A model generated the notes under the pieces. It was not told the DNA's origin. It searched no databases and saw only the letters and a program-made list of their open reading frames with translations. DNA of 64,000 nt from Aphelocoma coerulescens (Eukaryota > Chordata > Aves > Passeriformes > Corvidae). Within the stretch, counting starts at the first letter, position 1. The number at the start of each line of letters is the position of its first letter. Shown piece by piece: positions 43,741-57,402 of this stretch. The stretch is taken from the NCBI RefSeq assembly GCF_041296385.1, contig NW_027183960.1, forward strand, positions 2,217,001 through 2,281,000, written 5' to 3'. A program made the position numbers and the translations under genes.

Positions 43741-44633
43741 GCTACACCTCGCCTCTGAAAAGCGTGGGAGGATTCAAGAAGCAAGGGTAAGGCGCCTCCC
43801 GCCCAAGTTGGCAGGACCTTTGCTTAGCATCCTCTGGCGTGATTTGGTGGCAGCAGGGCAACACCCGGAGGACAAGAAAGACACAAAAATAAAGCAAATG
43901 AAAGAGAGCGCTCTCGACAAAAATCCCACAGACACTGGAAAAGAAACAGGACTGGGAAGTATTGTCCAAAGAAAAAGGGGGTGGTTACGGGAGATGAGCG
44001 TGTGTGAATGAGACGTGGGCTGGTTGCCCCCAGATCTGCGAAGCGAGTGTGGCAGTCTCTGAGTGCTGCCGTTCCGTCTTGTTCACGAGAACAGCGGCCA
44101 GCGAGGAGACAAAGCGAGAGATAAGCGGAGTGAAAGAATCTCCGGGGGTGACTGGGACGGGGTCCCAGAGAAGGGGTTGCAAAGTGGGAGCTACCCCCCC
44201 ATATGCTGGGTTGAGGAAAACTCCAAGAGCACCCAGGGCCTAAAAGTACCCCAAGAGAGGTTGGGGTTTGGATGCTAGCAATGCTGGGTTGAGGGAAATC
44301 CAAGAGCACCCAGAATCCTAAGGATTATATCATACCCATGGGTGGATACTAACAAGTGACTTGAAAGAGGTACCTTATTATTCTGTTGTGAGTAGGAATG
44401 AGTGAGTGAACAAATATTAAAAAAGAGTGAATGTGTGAATGAAAAACTGTGTAATTCGAAGTTAACTTTGTTTTTGGGGAAGGTGGGCTCTAATAAATTT
44501 TTTGGTGTTTTTTGTACTGTGAAAGGGTGGGTAGTATTTTACAGCAGTGAAGATTGGTGTTTTAAAGGAATGAATTAGTATTTCAAAGGGGGGGATAAAT
44601 TGGTATTTTGAGTAATAGAGAACTCCTGGGAAA

Positions 44634-46520
44634 ATGGGACAACAACCTAGTAAATTAAGTTCAAATTATAAAAGGGTGCCAGAGGATATACCCCGAGACA
44701 GTCCCCTCGGGGTCAAACTCGCAAACTGGGAAACTGATCCTTCTACAAAAGGAAAAGAGAAAGTAAAAATGATTCAATTCTGCATGAAAGAGTGGGTAAA
44801 AAAGGAAATCAGATCTGATCATGTGTACTGGCCAAAATACGGGTCTGATGAGGCATGGATTTGCCAGGCTCTAAATGTATTTGTAAATTCAAAAGAGCCA
44901 TCTCACCCTGAGGAGAGAGAATATGCTTCTTGCTGGACAGGAATTACAAAACCTCTGGGAACCAAAGTCTTCAAAATATCAGAAACCGCAGAGGAAAAGC
45001 AAACAGAAGAGAAAAAAGGCTGAGACCCTTTAGAAGTATTGCCTCCGCCGCCAGCACCAGAAGCTGCCCTCCTCCCCCTGGCTCCGGGGCTTCCCCCGCC
45101 AGCCCCCCCTCCGCCCGCACCGGGGGCCTTTCCCCCGGCAGCCCTCCCGCCCCAATGGAGCTGGGGGGGAGCCCTGCCCCCGCCCATGCCGGGGATCCCA
45201 CCCTTCCCATATATCTCGGGAATCCCAGCACCCTCAATTGCATCAAGGGAAAGGTCACACGTCCCGGCTTCAGCCCCTACCTCTCCTGCCTTGAGAAACC
45301 CGGCTTTAGCCCCGGTGCCCGCCTCCTGTGCTCCGGAATATCTGGCTTCACTGCCATACCCCACCCCCACCCTCTGCACCACAGAATATTCAGCTTCAGC
45401 GCCAGACTTTGAATCTGCCCCTCCTCCCCAGGGGAGTTCGGTGCTTTCTTCCCAAATCAACCCTCTTCTTAACGAAGGAGCACCATACCAGAATACAGGA
45501 GGTGCCATTAAGGCTCCGAGGCAGCCCAACAAGCCCTCCATTGCTAAACAAACAGAGGGAAGCCGAGAAATTCATTTCTTTCCGTTAAGAGAAGTACCTA
45601 CGGGAGGAGGGGGAAGCGGCTTTGTGAGTGCTCCTCTAACCTCTACAGAGGTTAGGAATTTCAAAAAAGAAATTAAAGGATTATTAGAAGACCCCATAGG
45701 TACAGCTGAAATGTTGGACCAGTTCTTAGGTCCCAACATTTTCACTTGGGAAGAAATGCAATCAATAATGAAAATAATATTCTCCCAAGAAGAAAGAGAA
45801 ATGATTAGAATTGCTGGAATAAAAATTTGGGGAAAAGAAAACCAACAAGGTCCACCCGGGGATCAGAAAATGCCCATTACACCTCCTAACTGGAACCAAA
45901 ATGATGAAGCTGGGAGGGGACATATGAATGATTATTGTAATTTGATAATCAAGGGAATAAAAGAGGGGGCACTCTGAGGACAAAATGTCAGAAAGGCCTT
46001 TGAGGGGCAGCAAGGGAAGGAAGAAACCCCGACTGAGTGGCTGGAGAGGCTCCGAAAGAATATGAAACAATATTCTGGGAGAGACCCGGAGTCCCTAGCA
46101 GGGCAAGCCCTGCTAAGAGTTCACTTTGTCACTCATGCCTGGCCAGATATTAGAAAAAAATTGGAAAAAATAGAAGATTGGTATGAGAAACCATTACAAG
46201 ACCTAGTAAGGGAAGCTCAAAAGATATATATGTCCGGAGGGATGAAGAAAAAGCCAAAGTGGGAGCAAAGATCATGATAGCCACTATGCGAGAGAGTACC
46301 TTCCAAAAAAAATCTAAAGCCCTCAGGTAACACTCCTAAACATTCCAGATTCAGAAATGGTGGAAAAGAGAAAAATAAAACCTCAGCACAATCAAGATTC
46401 CAAGAACAACCCAGGGATGCCTGTTTCTATTGCAAGGAAGAAGGGCATTATCAAAGAGAATGCCCCCACCTGAGGAGGGATCTGAAAAGATTTCAAGAGA
46501 CACGCACAGAAGAAAAATAG
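44634..46520 (+). pseudogene. gag: ERV1 gag, unit 2
   Basis: Same layout and same defects as 4033-5919: TGA after matrix (45021-45023), TGA in capsid (45975-45977), frameshift pair around 46236 and 46306, CCHC knuckle at about 46422, amber at 46518-46520. One visible amino-acid difference in capsid (Asn to His at 46122). Confidence 0.9.
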
Positions 46521-49500
46521 GGAAATCATGGGCTCTATTTTTGGGGGGATAAATACCATCTGGAGCCTTTGATAACTTTAAAAGTAGGCCCCGAAGAGGA
46601 AGTATTGGAATTTATAGTTGACACTGGGGCAGAAAAGACTTGTGTGATGAATATTCCAAAAGGGAGTAATGATATGGTAAAAGTAACAGGAGCAAAGGGG
46701 GAAGGATTTAAGGTCTCTGTCGTTAAAGATGTGGTTATTGAAGGGGAAACAAAAATAGGGATAGGGGATGCTTTGTTAGCTCCTGAGGCTGGCAGCAATT
46801 TATTGGGAAGGGATTTACAAATCCAACTGGGGATTGGAGTCATACCAGAAGAAGGGAAAATGACGGCCAAAGTGTTTAAACTTAGCCAAGAAGATGAAAG
46901 CAAAATTAACAGAGAGGTTTGGGCTAGGGAAGGGAATAGGGGTGGACTAGATCTTGACCCCATAAGGGTCACAATTGAAAAAGAAGAAGGTCCCATTTGT
47001 GTACATCAGTACCCTATATCTTTAGAAGGGAGAAAAGGCTTAAAACCAGTGATAGAAGAATTAATAAAGGATGGGACACTAGAACCTTGTAAATCCCCTC
47101 ATAATAGCCCTATTCTCCCAGTAAAGAAATCTGATGGAAATTATAAATTAGTGCAAGATTTAAGAGAAGTAAACAAAAGAACACGGGCCTGCTACCCTAT
47201 GGTTCCTAATCCCTGCACTCTTTTAAGCAAAATTCCACCTCAACATCAGTGGTTTAGTGTGGTAGATCTTAAAAATGCCTTTTGGGCCTGCCCACTGGCA
47301 GAGGAAAGCCGAAATATTTTTGCCTTTGAATGGGAAGATCCAAACACAGGGAAAAAGAACCAGTTGAGGTGGACTAAACTGCCACAGGGCTATTGTGAGG
47401 CCCCAAATTTATTTGGGCAAGCCTTGGGAGAAATACTACAAACCTTCCCCACTCCCCCAGGAATACAATTTATCCAATATGGAGATGACCTTCTAATATC
47501 AGGAGAAGATGAAATGAAAGTTAAAGGAGCTACCATAAAGCTTCTAAATTTTCTTGGGAAAAAGGGACTAAAGGCATCAAAAAGGAAATTACAGTTTGTG
47601 GAATCAGAAGTAAAATATCTCGGCCACCTGATAAGCAAAGGTAGCTGACAACTAAGTCCTGAAACAATTACAGGGATTTTATCCCTCCCTCCTCCCTCTT
47701 CAAAAAAGGAGGTTAGGAGACTGCTGGGGCTACTGGGATATTGCAGATTATGGATTGAAAGATATACACAAGCAGTAAAATTTTTATATGAAAAATTAAC
47801 AGGGGGAGACAATATACAATGGACCAAAGATGATGATGATAATAAATTAGAAAAACTGAAGTTGAAACTAGCCTCGGTACCAGCCCTAAGCTTACCCTCA
47901 CTAGAAAAACCCTTTCATTTATATGTGAATGCAGAAAATGGAGTAGCTCATGGTGTATTAGTCCAGGAATGGGGAGGGGTGAGAAGACCAATAGCTTATT
48001 TAGCTAAACTATTGGACCCAGTAAGCCGTGGCTGGCCAGTATGCATTCAAGCCATAGCAGCTACCGCTATTTTGGTGGAGGAGAGCCGTAAGCTCACCTT
48101 TGGAAGTAAACTGATTGTATACACACCCCATGCGGTCCGAAATGTGCTAAATCAAAAAGCTGAAAAATGGTTAACAGACTCCAGGCTATTAAAATATGAA
48201 GCAATTCTGATTGACAGTAATGATCTAACTATAGAAGCAAGCAAAAGCCTCAATCCGGCCCAATTCCTGTATGGAGAACCAAAAGATGACCTGGCACATG
48301 ATTGCTTAGAAATTACTCAATACCAAACAAAAGTTCGAGAAGATCTAGCTGAACAAGCCCTCTTAGAAGAGGAAAGAATATATGTGGATGGTTCATCCAG
48401 ATGCTTGCAAGGAAAAAGAATGTCAAGATATGCCTTAGTCGATGGGATAAATATGCAGGCCATCGAAAAAGGAAAACTACCTTCAAATTGGTCGGCGCAG
48501 TCTTGTGAATTATACGCTCTAAAGAGAGCACTGGAGCATTTAGCACACAAAAAGGGGACCGTCTATACTGATTCAAAGTACATACCTTTGGAAAGATCTG
48601 GGAAGAAAGGGGTTTACTAAATTCAAAGGGGAAAGAACTGATACATGAAGGCCTGATTTCAGAAGTGTTGGAAGCATTAAAATTGCCTGAAGAAATAGCC
48701 GTAGTGCATATCAAAGGACACCAAGAAGGGATGACCCCAGAAATAAGAGGGAATAACCTAGCAGACCAAGAAGCCAAAGATGCAGCAGAAAATGGGACTG
48801 AACCAATTCTGTTAATCCTGACCCCAGAAAGGGGAGAATTGGAAATCCCCAAATTTAGTAAAGAAGAAGAAAAAGAATTATTTAAGATAGGGGGAGAACA
48901 AGATCAATCTGGAAAACGGAAACTTCCTGATGGGAGACAGTTACTTAATAAGCCACTCACTAAGAGAATATTAGAAGATATGCATCAAAAAACTCATTGG
49001 GGTACTCAAGCTAGCTTGTGTGATCATTTTCTAAAAAATTATGGGTGTATTGGAATCTTTGGGGTAGCAAAACAAATAACTGGGAACTGTAGAACTTGCC
49101 AAAGAGTGACTAGGAAAATAATGAGAAAAACAACATTAGGAGGCCGTGAGTTAGCTCTGCGACCATTCCAAAGTATCCAAGTAGATTTCACTAAACTTCC
49201 TCAAATACAGAGATGGAAGTTCCTATTAGTAATAGCAGACCACCTAACTTGTTGGGTAGAAGCAGTTCCTGCTACTAGAGCTACAGCTAACATAGTATGC
49301 AAAACCCTTCTGGAACAAATTATTCCCAGATATGGAATGGTTAATAAAATAAACTCAGATAGAAGAACACATTTTACATCCAAAGTCTTACAACAAATAA
49401 CTCAAGCCTTGGGAATAAAATGGGAATTACATACCCCCTGGCACCCACAAAGTTCAGGCCAAGTAGAAAGAGTGAACCAGACTTTGAAAAAAACTTTAAC

Positions 49501-50029
49501 AAAATTAATGATTGAAACTCAAATGTCATGGGTAAAATGCTTACCTTTGGCTCTGTTGAGAGGCCGAACACAGCCCAGGTCAGACCTGGGAGTGTCTCCT
49601 TATGAGATGATGTTCGGATTACCCTTCCTTACTGCTCAACATGAAACAGCCACTTATGAAGTAGGAGAAGTAAGTGTCAAAAAATATGTCACCGCAATTG
49701 CCAGAACACTTGAAAATTTGCGGCTGAAAGGAATGATCCCTCAAACCACAGCTTTGGAGTTCAAAATTCATAATATCCATTCAGGGGAATGGGTACTAGT
49801 AAAAACATGGAAAGAACAATCTTTGACTCCACAATGGGAGGGTCCTTTTCAGGTACTGCTGATGACTGAGGCCGCAATCCAGACCAAGGAACGAGGGTAG
49901 ATCCATGCCAGCAGAATCAAAGGACCTGTAAAAGAACCTGAAGAGTGGACTGTAATATCCAAACCAGGTGATACCAAATTGATTCTTAAACGGAGACCAG
50001 GTGGCAATGAGCTAGAACAATCTAAATAA
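46521..50029 (+). pseudogene. pol: ERV1 pro-pol, unit 2
   Basis: Translation indistinguishable from 5920-9428, including DTGAE protease, YGDD in RT (47478-47489), the TGA at 47646-47648, the RNase H frame change near 48585 and the TAG at 49898-49900. Confidence 0.92.
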
Positions 50030-50606
50030 TCCAAGGGATATGCAAAGAATCACACCTAACTGAGAAGTAAAAGCCAAATTTATATCAGTGGCCCCTGGAC
50101 AAATTCTGGGACATCGTGGAGAAGAATATTCTCACTTCAAACAGGAAGGGTTGGGACTGGATCAAACAGGGAACTCTCATGTCCTGATTCTAGCCTGTGA
50201 TTTGTATTAAGAAGGGGGAGAATCACAACTTCCATCAGTGCCACATCATATACCCTGTTTGAATCATTCTAACACGGGGCATGCCAACCACGTCAAATAT
50301 AAGTAATTAATCTAGAGGGAAATTGGCATTTCACACCGTCGACACCCTAGTTGTAAAGGGTGTCAAGCACAAAATCAACCCCCTATCCAGACAAAATCAT
50401 AAGCAACAAAAGCAATAACTTTGCTCTGCAGATGGGAATTACTAGTGCCTGTTGAATGGGAAACACCTAAGATACGATAAGATACTACAGTTAAAAAGGT
50501 GCCAAAAGAAATTTGCCTAAAAGCTACAAAGGAAGTGACAAGGAAATAGAGGGCAAGACCGGGTCGGCCACTGTACTCGCCACCGAGAAGATCCAATACA
50601 CCTGCT

Positions 50607-52485
50607 ATGGGTTGCAACCTCATAGGCAAGGGAGGTGGGAGTATAAGCCATGCCGGACCTCTGTTATTCCTTCTTTTGTCACTTCTCCTGGTCCCTTTTG
50701 GGACACCGGCAAGACCATGTTACAAATGCTATCGAAAGCTCTACATGGAAAGACACCGGGGCTTCTTTCTTATTACTCATACCCATACCAACAGTCACTG
50801 TTATGACTCATCCAAATTAGGTATTTGCATGCATAAAGGAGAAAAATATTGGATTACAGAAAATTTAGGAACAAGTGGAAACAGACTAAGAAGCAATTGT
50901 CCAAAAGGAGAAAAATAGATTTGCTCCACAGCTGCCACCAGGGGAACAGTCCAAGATTTGGTAAAAGAGCAAGTGGTAAGTAAAGATACAAAGCCAGCAC
51001 AGCAACCTCGCCCTATATTCACCTCACCACGCCAGGACCTGTATGCAAAGCTCAAACAACAAAGAGGAAAAAACCCCAAGGTTAGGAAAAAACCTGTTTG
51101 TGGAATTGGGGGAGAGGATAGGTAAAGAACTTAACATAACCAACTGTTGGGTCTGTGGAGGAGCTTTAATGACAGAAGAATGGCCACGGAAAGGTAGCAG
51201 CGTAGGCCCGGTAGAACTCCTTAAATGGAACCGGACAAATATAAGAGGGGGGAACCGACCTGAGGGGTGGATTTTAAGTTCAACAGTGATAGGGGAAGAA
51301 TGCCTCTGGCGAACTGGGATAAACTTTCTTAATGAAGTAGGAAACACTCCCTGTAAAAGCTATAAAGTGAGTAACAAAACTTCAAGGTGGTGGGTCCCAG
51401 AAAAACCAACTTGGTATTGAGCCCAGAAAAAAGGAAAAGACTGTGTATATGATCATGAAGTTGGACTCTTTCAGTGTAATGACACGAGGAAAAATCCTTA
51501 TTTTGGAATCCCAGAAATAGCCAAATTTGGGGAGAATATAAATCAACAAGAAGGTGATTATTGGAAAGCACCAGATGGCTTCTTTTGGATATGTGGGAAA
51601 AGGGCATCCCCAAGACTCCCTTCACATTGGAAAGGGAGTTGTACACTAAGAATCATTCAACCAGGGTTTTTCCTTTTCCCAGAACCAGTGGGAGATCAAT
51701 TAGGTATACCTCTCTATGAAGACTTCAAAAGAAAGAAAAGAGATTTAATTGGAGGATTCCAAAAATGGAAAGATGAGGAATGGCCCCCTGAACGAATATT
51801 AGAAACAGATGGGCCAGCTACCTAAGCACAAGATGGAAGTTGGGGATATCAGACCCCAATTTACATGCTGAATCGTATCATCAGACTCCAAGCTCTTGTA
51901 GAAATCATAACCAATGAAACAGCTGGGGCTATGGAATTAATAGTCAGCCAGCAACGCCAAACCAGAGCTGCAATACATCAAAATAGGCTGGCTTTAGACT
52001 ATTTACTGGCCGAAGAAGGCGGTGTGTGCAGGAAGTTCAATACATCGGACTGTTGTTTAAAAATTGATGACAATGGGGATGCCGTTCTAGATATGGCCAA
52101 CCAAATCAGAAAAATAGCCCATGTACCAGTCCAAAAATGGGAATCAATGATGTCTGCTAACTGGTGGGATGGCATATTGGGGAAAGAATGGTGGAAGAAG
52201 CTAGGTTTCTTCCTCTTATGTGCTACAGCTAGTCTAATATTTCTCCCTTGCTTGATCCCCCGCTTTATTCGGCTAATCACCAGCATAGTTCAAGGCATGC
52301 AAGTTGTGGCAATGCCTACTGACCCAAAGTTGGCTATGTCTGGAACAGCACAAAAAATTATGGTATTAAAAAGACAAAGTGATACAAAAGACCCTCTTGA
52401 AGAAGCCAAATTGATCTGTGAAAAGAACGAACAGACATTAGAAGCCAAGAAAAAAGAATTATTGCTCAAGCCAAATGATTTATAA
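50607..52485 (+). pseudogene. env: ERV1 env, unit 2
   Basis: Same domains and same three stops and frameshift as 10006-11884: CWVC at 51145, RKKR at 51730-51741, C-x7-CC at 52027-52056, membrane span around 52205. Confidence 0.88.
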
Positions 52486-52488
52486 AAT

Positions 52489-52502
52489 AGAAAAGGGGGG
52501 AT
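52489..52502 (+). other. ERV1 polypurine tract, unit 2
   Basis: Copy of 11888-11901. Confidence 0.85.
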
Positions 52503-53160
52503 TGTTATAAACATATATTATATTAGCTTCTCGCAAAGTATAAAGTAGATATTATATAACGTTAGAAATGCTTTCTGCTGTGTGGATGTAGTTTTCTCTC
52601 TTTTTAGCAAGAATGTTAGCAAGTGTGAGCACGTAAGATAACCTCCAAACGAACAGAGGATGAGGCCCGAAAAGCTGCTAATCAACACTTTGTCTAGGGA
52701 GCAAAAGGGCCCAAAGGCTACTCCGCCCGGAGAACGGGCGGCCAGGAGAGTCCGGGAGATTTTATCACCACTCTGCCCGGAGAGACGAAGAGGCCCAAAG
52801 CTGCAATCAGCCCTGACTGTCTGGAGAATTAAGAAATCCACCCTACCATCGACTCTTGCCTAGCGGGCCCAACCCCAAGAATCAAGAGAAATAAAACCAC
52901 AAGGCAGAAGACTAGGCACGCTCTAAAAAGGCGGAACCAAGGAGTGGCCATGCAGAACAGCTCCAGGAAAAGTTTTAATATGAATAAAGAACAGACAGTA
53001 AAAACGGTATAAAAAGGACTGACCTCTGGCATCAGGTGTGCTCTTGGCAGAGCGCCAAGGCAACTGGCTGTTACCCCGTTGCTTTATTTGATGTGTCTCT
53101 TATTGTCTTTATATTAAACCCCTTTAAATTCTCACAGGAGAGTGAACTTCGTTTTTCACA
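52503..53160 (+). repeat. ERV1 3' LTR, unit 2
   Basis: 658 bp; one substitution seen against 11902-12559 (G at 52824, which here agrees with the 5' LTRs). Confidence 0.95.
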
Positions 53161-53204
53161 GAGAGAAGTTGTTCCCCCTGACAGCTAAGCTCCAACTACG
53201 GTGT

Positions 53205-54080
53205 CGCTTATGTCCTTCCCAGGACGGGCGGGAAAACGCCTCGGCGCAGCGCAGCGCTGGCCGGGAGCGGCCGGCACGGCACCGAGCGCGCTCCCCACTC
53301 CCTCCCGCCCGCGCCGCTGCGGAGACCCCGGGTTCGCCGGAATCGGCCACATGCTGCACGGAGGGCAGCGCGGCAAAGGCGGCCTCCCCTCGTCGCCCGG
53401 GGAAGGCCGGCCTCGGATCCCCGCTCTCTCCACCGGCACGGGCAGTGCCAGCAGCCTCTCGCTGTGGTCGCCGCTGGCCGAAAGCCTCGCCGCGCACCGC
53501 CCGGCCGGCCCCGCCGCTCCGCGGGGTCACACGGCACCTGCCGTGGGCGGCCGCCGAGCGACAGGAAGCAGAAGCGCTCACCGCCGCGCCGCTCGCCGCC
53601 CCGCCCGGGCGCTCCTCTCCTCGCGCTACCACGATGGCGCCGGCCCGCCCCGCCTTCCCCGTCGCCTGCGGCGCAACGCGGCTGCTCCGAGCCACGCAGC
53701 ACGCGTGCGGCCGGGCCCTGCCGAGCTGCCGGCGGAGCCGGGGCACAGCCCGGGCGGGAGAGCTTCCGGCGAGGCTGGGCGGGCGGCGAGCGCGGCCGAG
53801 CGTGAGCGCGCCAGGCGGGCGGCGGGCGGCGGCGCGATGGAGAGCTAGATGGAGGCGGCAGCACCGCGCGGCATAAAATAGCTGATCGTCCGGCAGCCGC
53901 CCGCTCCGCAGCCCCTCGGCTGCTGTCGAGAAGGGCCCCAGCCCTGGCCGCGCCGGTGGCGAGGCGGCTCCGCAGCCCGCGGGCAGCCCTGGCGGGGCAG
54001 GGGAGCACTGCGGGCAGCCCCGGGGCCGCGCAGCCGTCTGCAACGCGCGGTGGGAGCCGCTGGGAACTATTTTACACGTT
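53205..54080. promoter_or_regulatory. CpG island, unit 2
   Basis: Up to about 53467 it agrees with the unit 1 left arm (GTGGTCGCCGC); from about 53750 onward it agrees with the unit 1 right arm (CACAGCCCGGGCGG, GGCGAGGCTGGGCGGGCGG, the extra 29 bp near 53955, ACACGTTCC). The ATG with strong context is at 53634 (80-codon frame). Confidence 0.6.
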
Positions 54081-54771
54081 CCGGGGGGCTGGAGAGGAGC
54101 ACGGAGACCACGCGGCAGGTCGCTGCCGTTAGGGAAAATTAATCCACGATGCCTGAGGTTTATATCCGAAAAGGAGACAGAGGAGTCCTGCAACATTCTT
54201 CGACTACAGGGAGAGTCCATGGGGCTTTTCCCATGGCGTCTGTCAAACGGTTGCGGGATGCAGCCCCCTTTTGATGCCAAGTTCCCGGCCACAGCACCCT
54301 CTTCCTTTTCCCCACTGGCTGAGGTATTCGGGAGATACAGACTTCCGGAACTGCCTACTCTATGCGCCCCCCTCTAATATGCACCCCCCTCTTGGCATCG
54401 AGAAGAAAGAAAAGAACCCCATTCCTAATGCTCTTAAGTCTTTGTTGCCTTGCTCTAGGTTCAGGAATTTAACACGGCCTTGATTAATCAACAGTCTCTG
54501 ATGATTAGTAACAGTTCTAGAGAACTCCTAGTTTCTTCTGTTACTTCACTAGCCATAACTTCCTAGCCTTGTCTACAGGCCGATTCACACGGTCTCTTTG
54601 TAAAGACTCATCCATCTCATTCCTTTTAATCCCTCCTCTTTTTATTTGCTCTGTATTTGTCTTTACAAACCTTAATTACCATGGATTTAATTTTTTTCTT
54701 CTGGAGTCTTCTTGGGTTTTGCTATTATTTGCAGTGACATCCTTTTCTGTCCTTTTGTAGTCATTTCTGGA

Positions 54772-56322
54772 TCAGGTAGGCATGGCTGCTAGCGGCATCC
54801 CCTTGAGCACCTGCTGAAAGAGCTGCCGCCAGCATGGTGTCACACATGGTAAAAAGATGAGAGTTGCTATAGCATGTAAGAGGAGGAATCGTATTCATTT
54901 AGCCCAGAGCTGGCCAGTTAACCACGAAAACATGTCCCATCCCCATCCTTTCAACATTTGGACAGGTCCACGAGCTGACGTTATTTCCTTTGTTATTTGT
55001 TTGACCACTTTTCCGCTGTCATCTGCTTGCAAACAGCAGCTCGAGTCATTTAATTTCCCACAAACTCCTCCTTCTTCTGCCAACAGATAATCTAATACCA
55101 TCCAATGTTGAAATACCGCTTTCCTCATTTAAGTGGGTTGCTCAGCAAAAAGGTCAAGCGCTGTGGCTGGCTGGTTGGTAATTATTTCCGAGACAGCTTG
55201 TAACCTAATTATCTCCTTCAAATGATAAATGGGTTCCCAGGCATCTGGGATTAATTCCTTAGGTTTCCAAGGGGCTGGTCCATCGTGTTGGGTAACTTGT
55301 TCTGTTGGCCGTTCATCATTTCCCCGTTTTGGGGTGCTCCCTCCAGCCAGGGCTGCATCAGCTGACTGCTTTTCTCTAATTAAATCATCACAGATTTTGA
55401 TTCCTAAGCGATTTCCCAGAACTTGTAGTAGCAAAAAGAACAACAGTCTACTAAATATACCATATCCCTGACCAGTTTGGAGGTAACCTGAGCTAAGCAT
55501 GTTGGCCACAAATCCAATACTGTCCTTTCAAAGCCCGTGTTCCATTAGCAAAGGAACCTACCCATGGTCATCAATTGGTGGCTCAAAATACAGCAGGATT
55601 CCCGGGCCTAACGGTCCTCCAACAAGAGTTGCCCCACCATAAGGGTCCCAGCATTTGCATTTCCAAGCTCCCGCACAGGGTTCCCACCTACATTTACATC
55701 TGCAAGCTGCTTGGTTGGATTTGGAGCAGAACTCACTAAAAGGCTTTGAGTTCCAATCCGGTGTGGCCATTCCCACTGATAATCACAAACAACATGTCTT
55801 CTACTTGTGGAATTTTTGTGGGGACTGCTCAAAAACAGGTGGTCAAAAAAACCCCTTGTCCCTCCCCATTGCTTTACAGGCTTCCAAATATTTTTGGTAA
55901 GTGTGATAAGAACGCCTTACGCAGCTACTGTTAGTGAGCCGAACAGGTATTTGATTGCATTTGCCTTGATATTTGGAACAATTGGAAGGAGGGCAATTGG
56001 GGGTCCAAACCCAGTTGTTCAAGCCCAGAGGGAAAGTCAATTGACAATTGCCTTTTCCTACATAGACACGCCCTATCCTATTTAGGCAATAAGTGCCTGT
56101 TGGAGAAGAATGAAGTGGCCATGAACTTCCTTCTTTGGCCCCAAATCCCATCCCACTGTGGCCCTCACATTGACCCACCATTTAGGTTCAGCTGGGCTAG
56201 CCAACTATGGCCACTCTTCAGATCCTCCTGGCCCTCCACAGAGCCAGCAATTGCTAAGGTTAAAAACTTTTGCTACTTCTTCTCCTAAGGCTGCAAATTG
56301 ATTCTCCCACTCCTGGCCTAAA
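54772..56322 (-). pseudogene. env: ERV2 env remnant, unit 2
   Basis: Same cysteine-rich surface pieces and C-x7-CC transmembrane motif as in the other arms; translation of 54895-55128 and 55843-56181 equals the right arm of unit 1, not the left arm. Confidence 0.8.
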
Positions 56323-56696
56323 CTCAGCTGACCATATCAAAGTAGAATTAGTAAGGAAAATGTTTTAATAGTGTCATCTAATTAGCTAGTCTAATTTTCC
56401 CCTTGTCTTCTGCAGCACCTGTGGCAATTGAAGACACAGAAACCACTTAACGTAACAAAATGGCCACAAGTATTAGCCCCCAAGTGAGTGGAGATTCTAG
56501 AGGAGGGATGCCTATACGGTCTATTTCAGCAGACGGTCTGAAGGTAGGACTGCGGGGCTTCTTCCGATGTCGAAGCACTGCCTACTGCTCCGGCCCACTC
56601 CTGCAGAGTGTCAGTCACGGCCTCCCGGCCTTCTCCTCCAGCTGAGATGTGCAAATCTCCGAGGCTTCAGAGACCTTGACCCGAGAGTGACGGGTT

Positions 56697-57402
56697 CACC
56701 TGTGTTCAGCTTACTTGACGGCTGTTTTCTGTCGTCAGTGACACTTGGAATGGGCCACGCCATTTCACCAGCACTGGCGCTTCTTTCTACTCCTTAATTA
56801 GGACTCAATCTCCTGGTTGGATGTTAAAAGCAGCAAAGTCCAAAGGCCGGGCTTGCACCAGCTGAGTTTCCTGTTGAAGGGGTTTCACAAGAAGCAGGAT
56901 CCTGGCCACAGATGGTTTTAAAAATGCATCACTTGCCTCTACCCCCCCCCACTGGGTGGAGACTTACCAGGAGGGCAATTGCAAACAACGATTGAAAGGG
57001 AGATAACTGAATCTCTCTTCTGGCTTGGGCCCTCATTCTCACCAAAGCCAATGTCCAAAGCCCTACCCATGGCATCTTGGTTTCTATTACCAGCTTCAAA
57101 AGGTGTTTATTTCTCTCTTCATTGTTTTCTACCCGAGCCGAGCTCTGGGGGTGCCAGGGCCTATGGAGGTTCCATTGTGTTCCTAAAGAAGCCAAAACCC
57201 CTTGAAGGATCTTTCCTGCAAAATGAGTTCCCCTATCTGAATCTATTGCTTCTACAATGCTGTATCTTGGAATGATTTGTTCCAAAAATGCCTTAAGAAC
57301 TGATCCTGTCATTACTGAAGTAGTTGGAAATACTTCTGGCCACCTTGCTAGCTGACATACGATTACCAGAAGATATTAAGCCTTGCCACTTGGGGCATCT
57401 CC
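56697..57402 (-). pseudogene. pol: ERV2 integrase remnant, unit 2
   Basis: Core with SDRGTHF and RVENNEE. A C-run near 56942 is one base longer than in unit 1's left arm, changing the end of the frame. Confidence 0.8.

Larger units (their letters stand above)
43069..53160 (+). mobile_element. ERV1 provirus, unit 2
   Basis: Same insertion as 2464-12559: same flanks, target duplication (43065-43068 GAGG; 53161-53164 GAGA), same stops and frameshifts. I noticed only a handful of differences over 10 kb: a 4-bp gap in the 5' LTR, a base near 44630, A to C at 46122 (Asn to His in capsid), C to T at 51840 and A to G at 52824. It is therefore a duplicate, not an independent insertion. Confidence 0.95.

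Noticed and set aside
43069..53160. Independent second insertion of ERV1
   Set aside because: Identical target site, identical one-mismatch target duplication and identical disabling mutations show it arose by segmental duplication.
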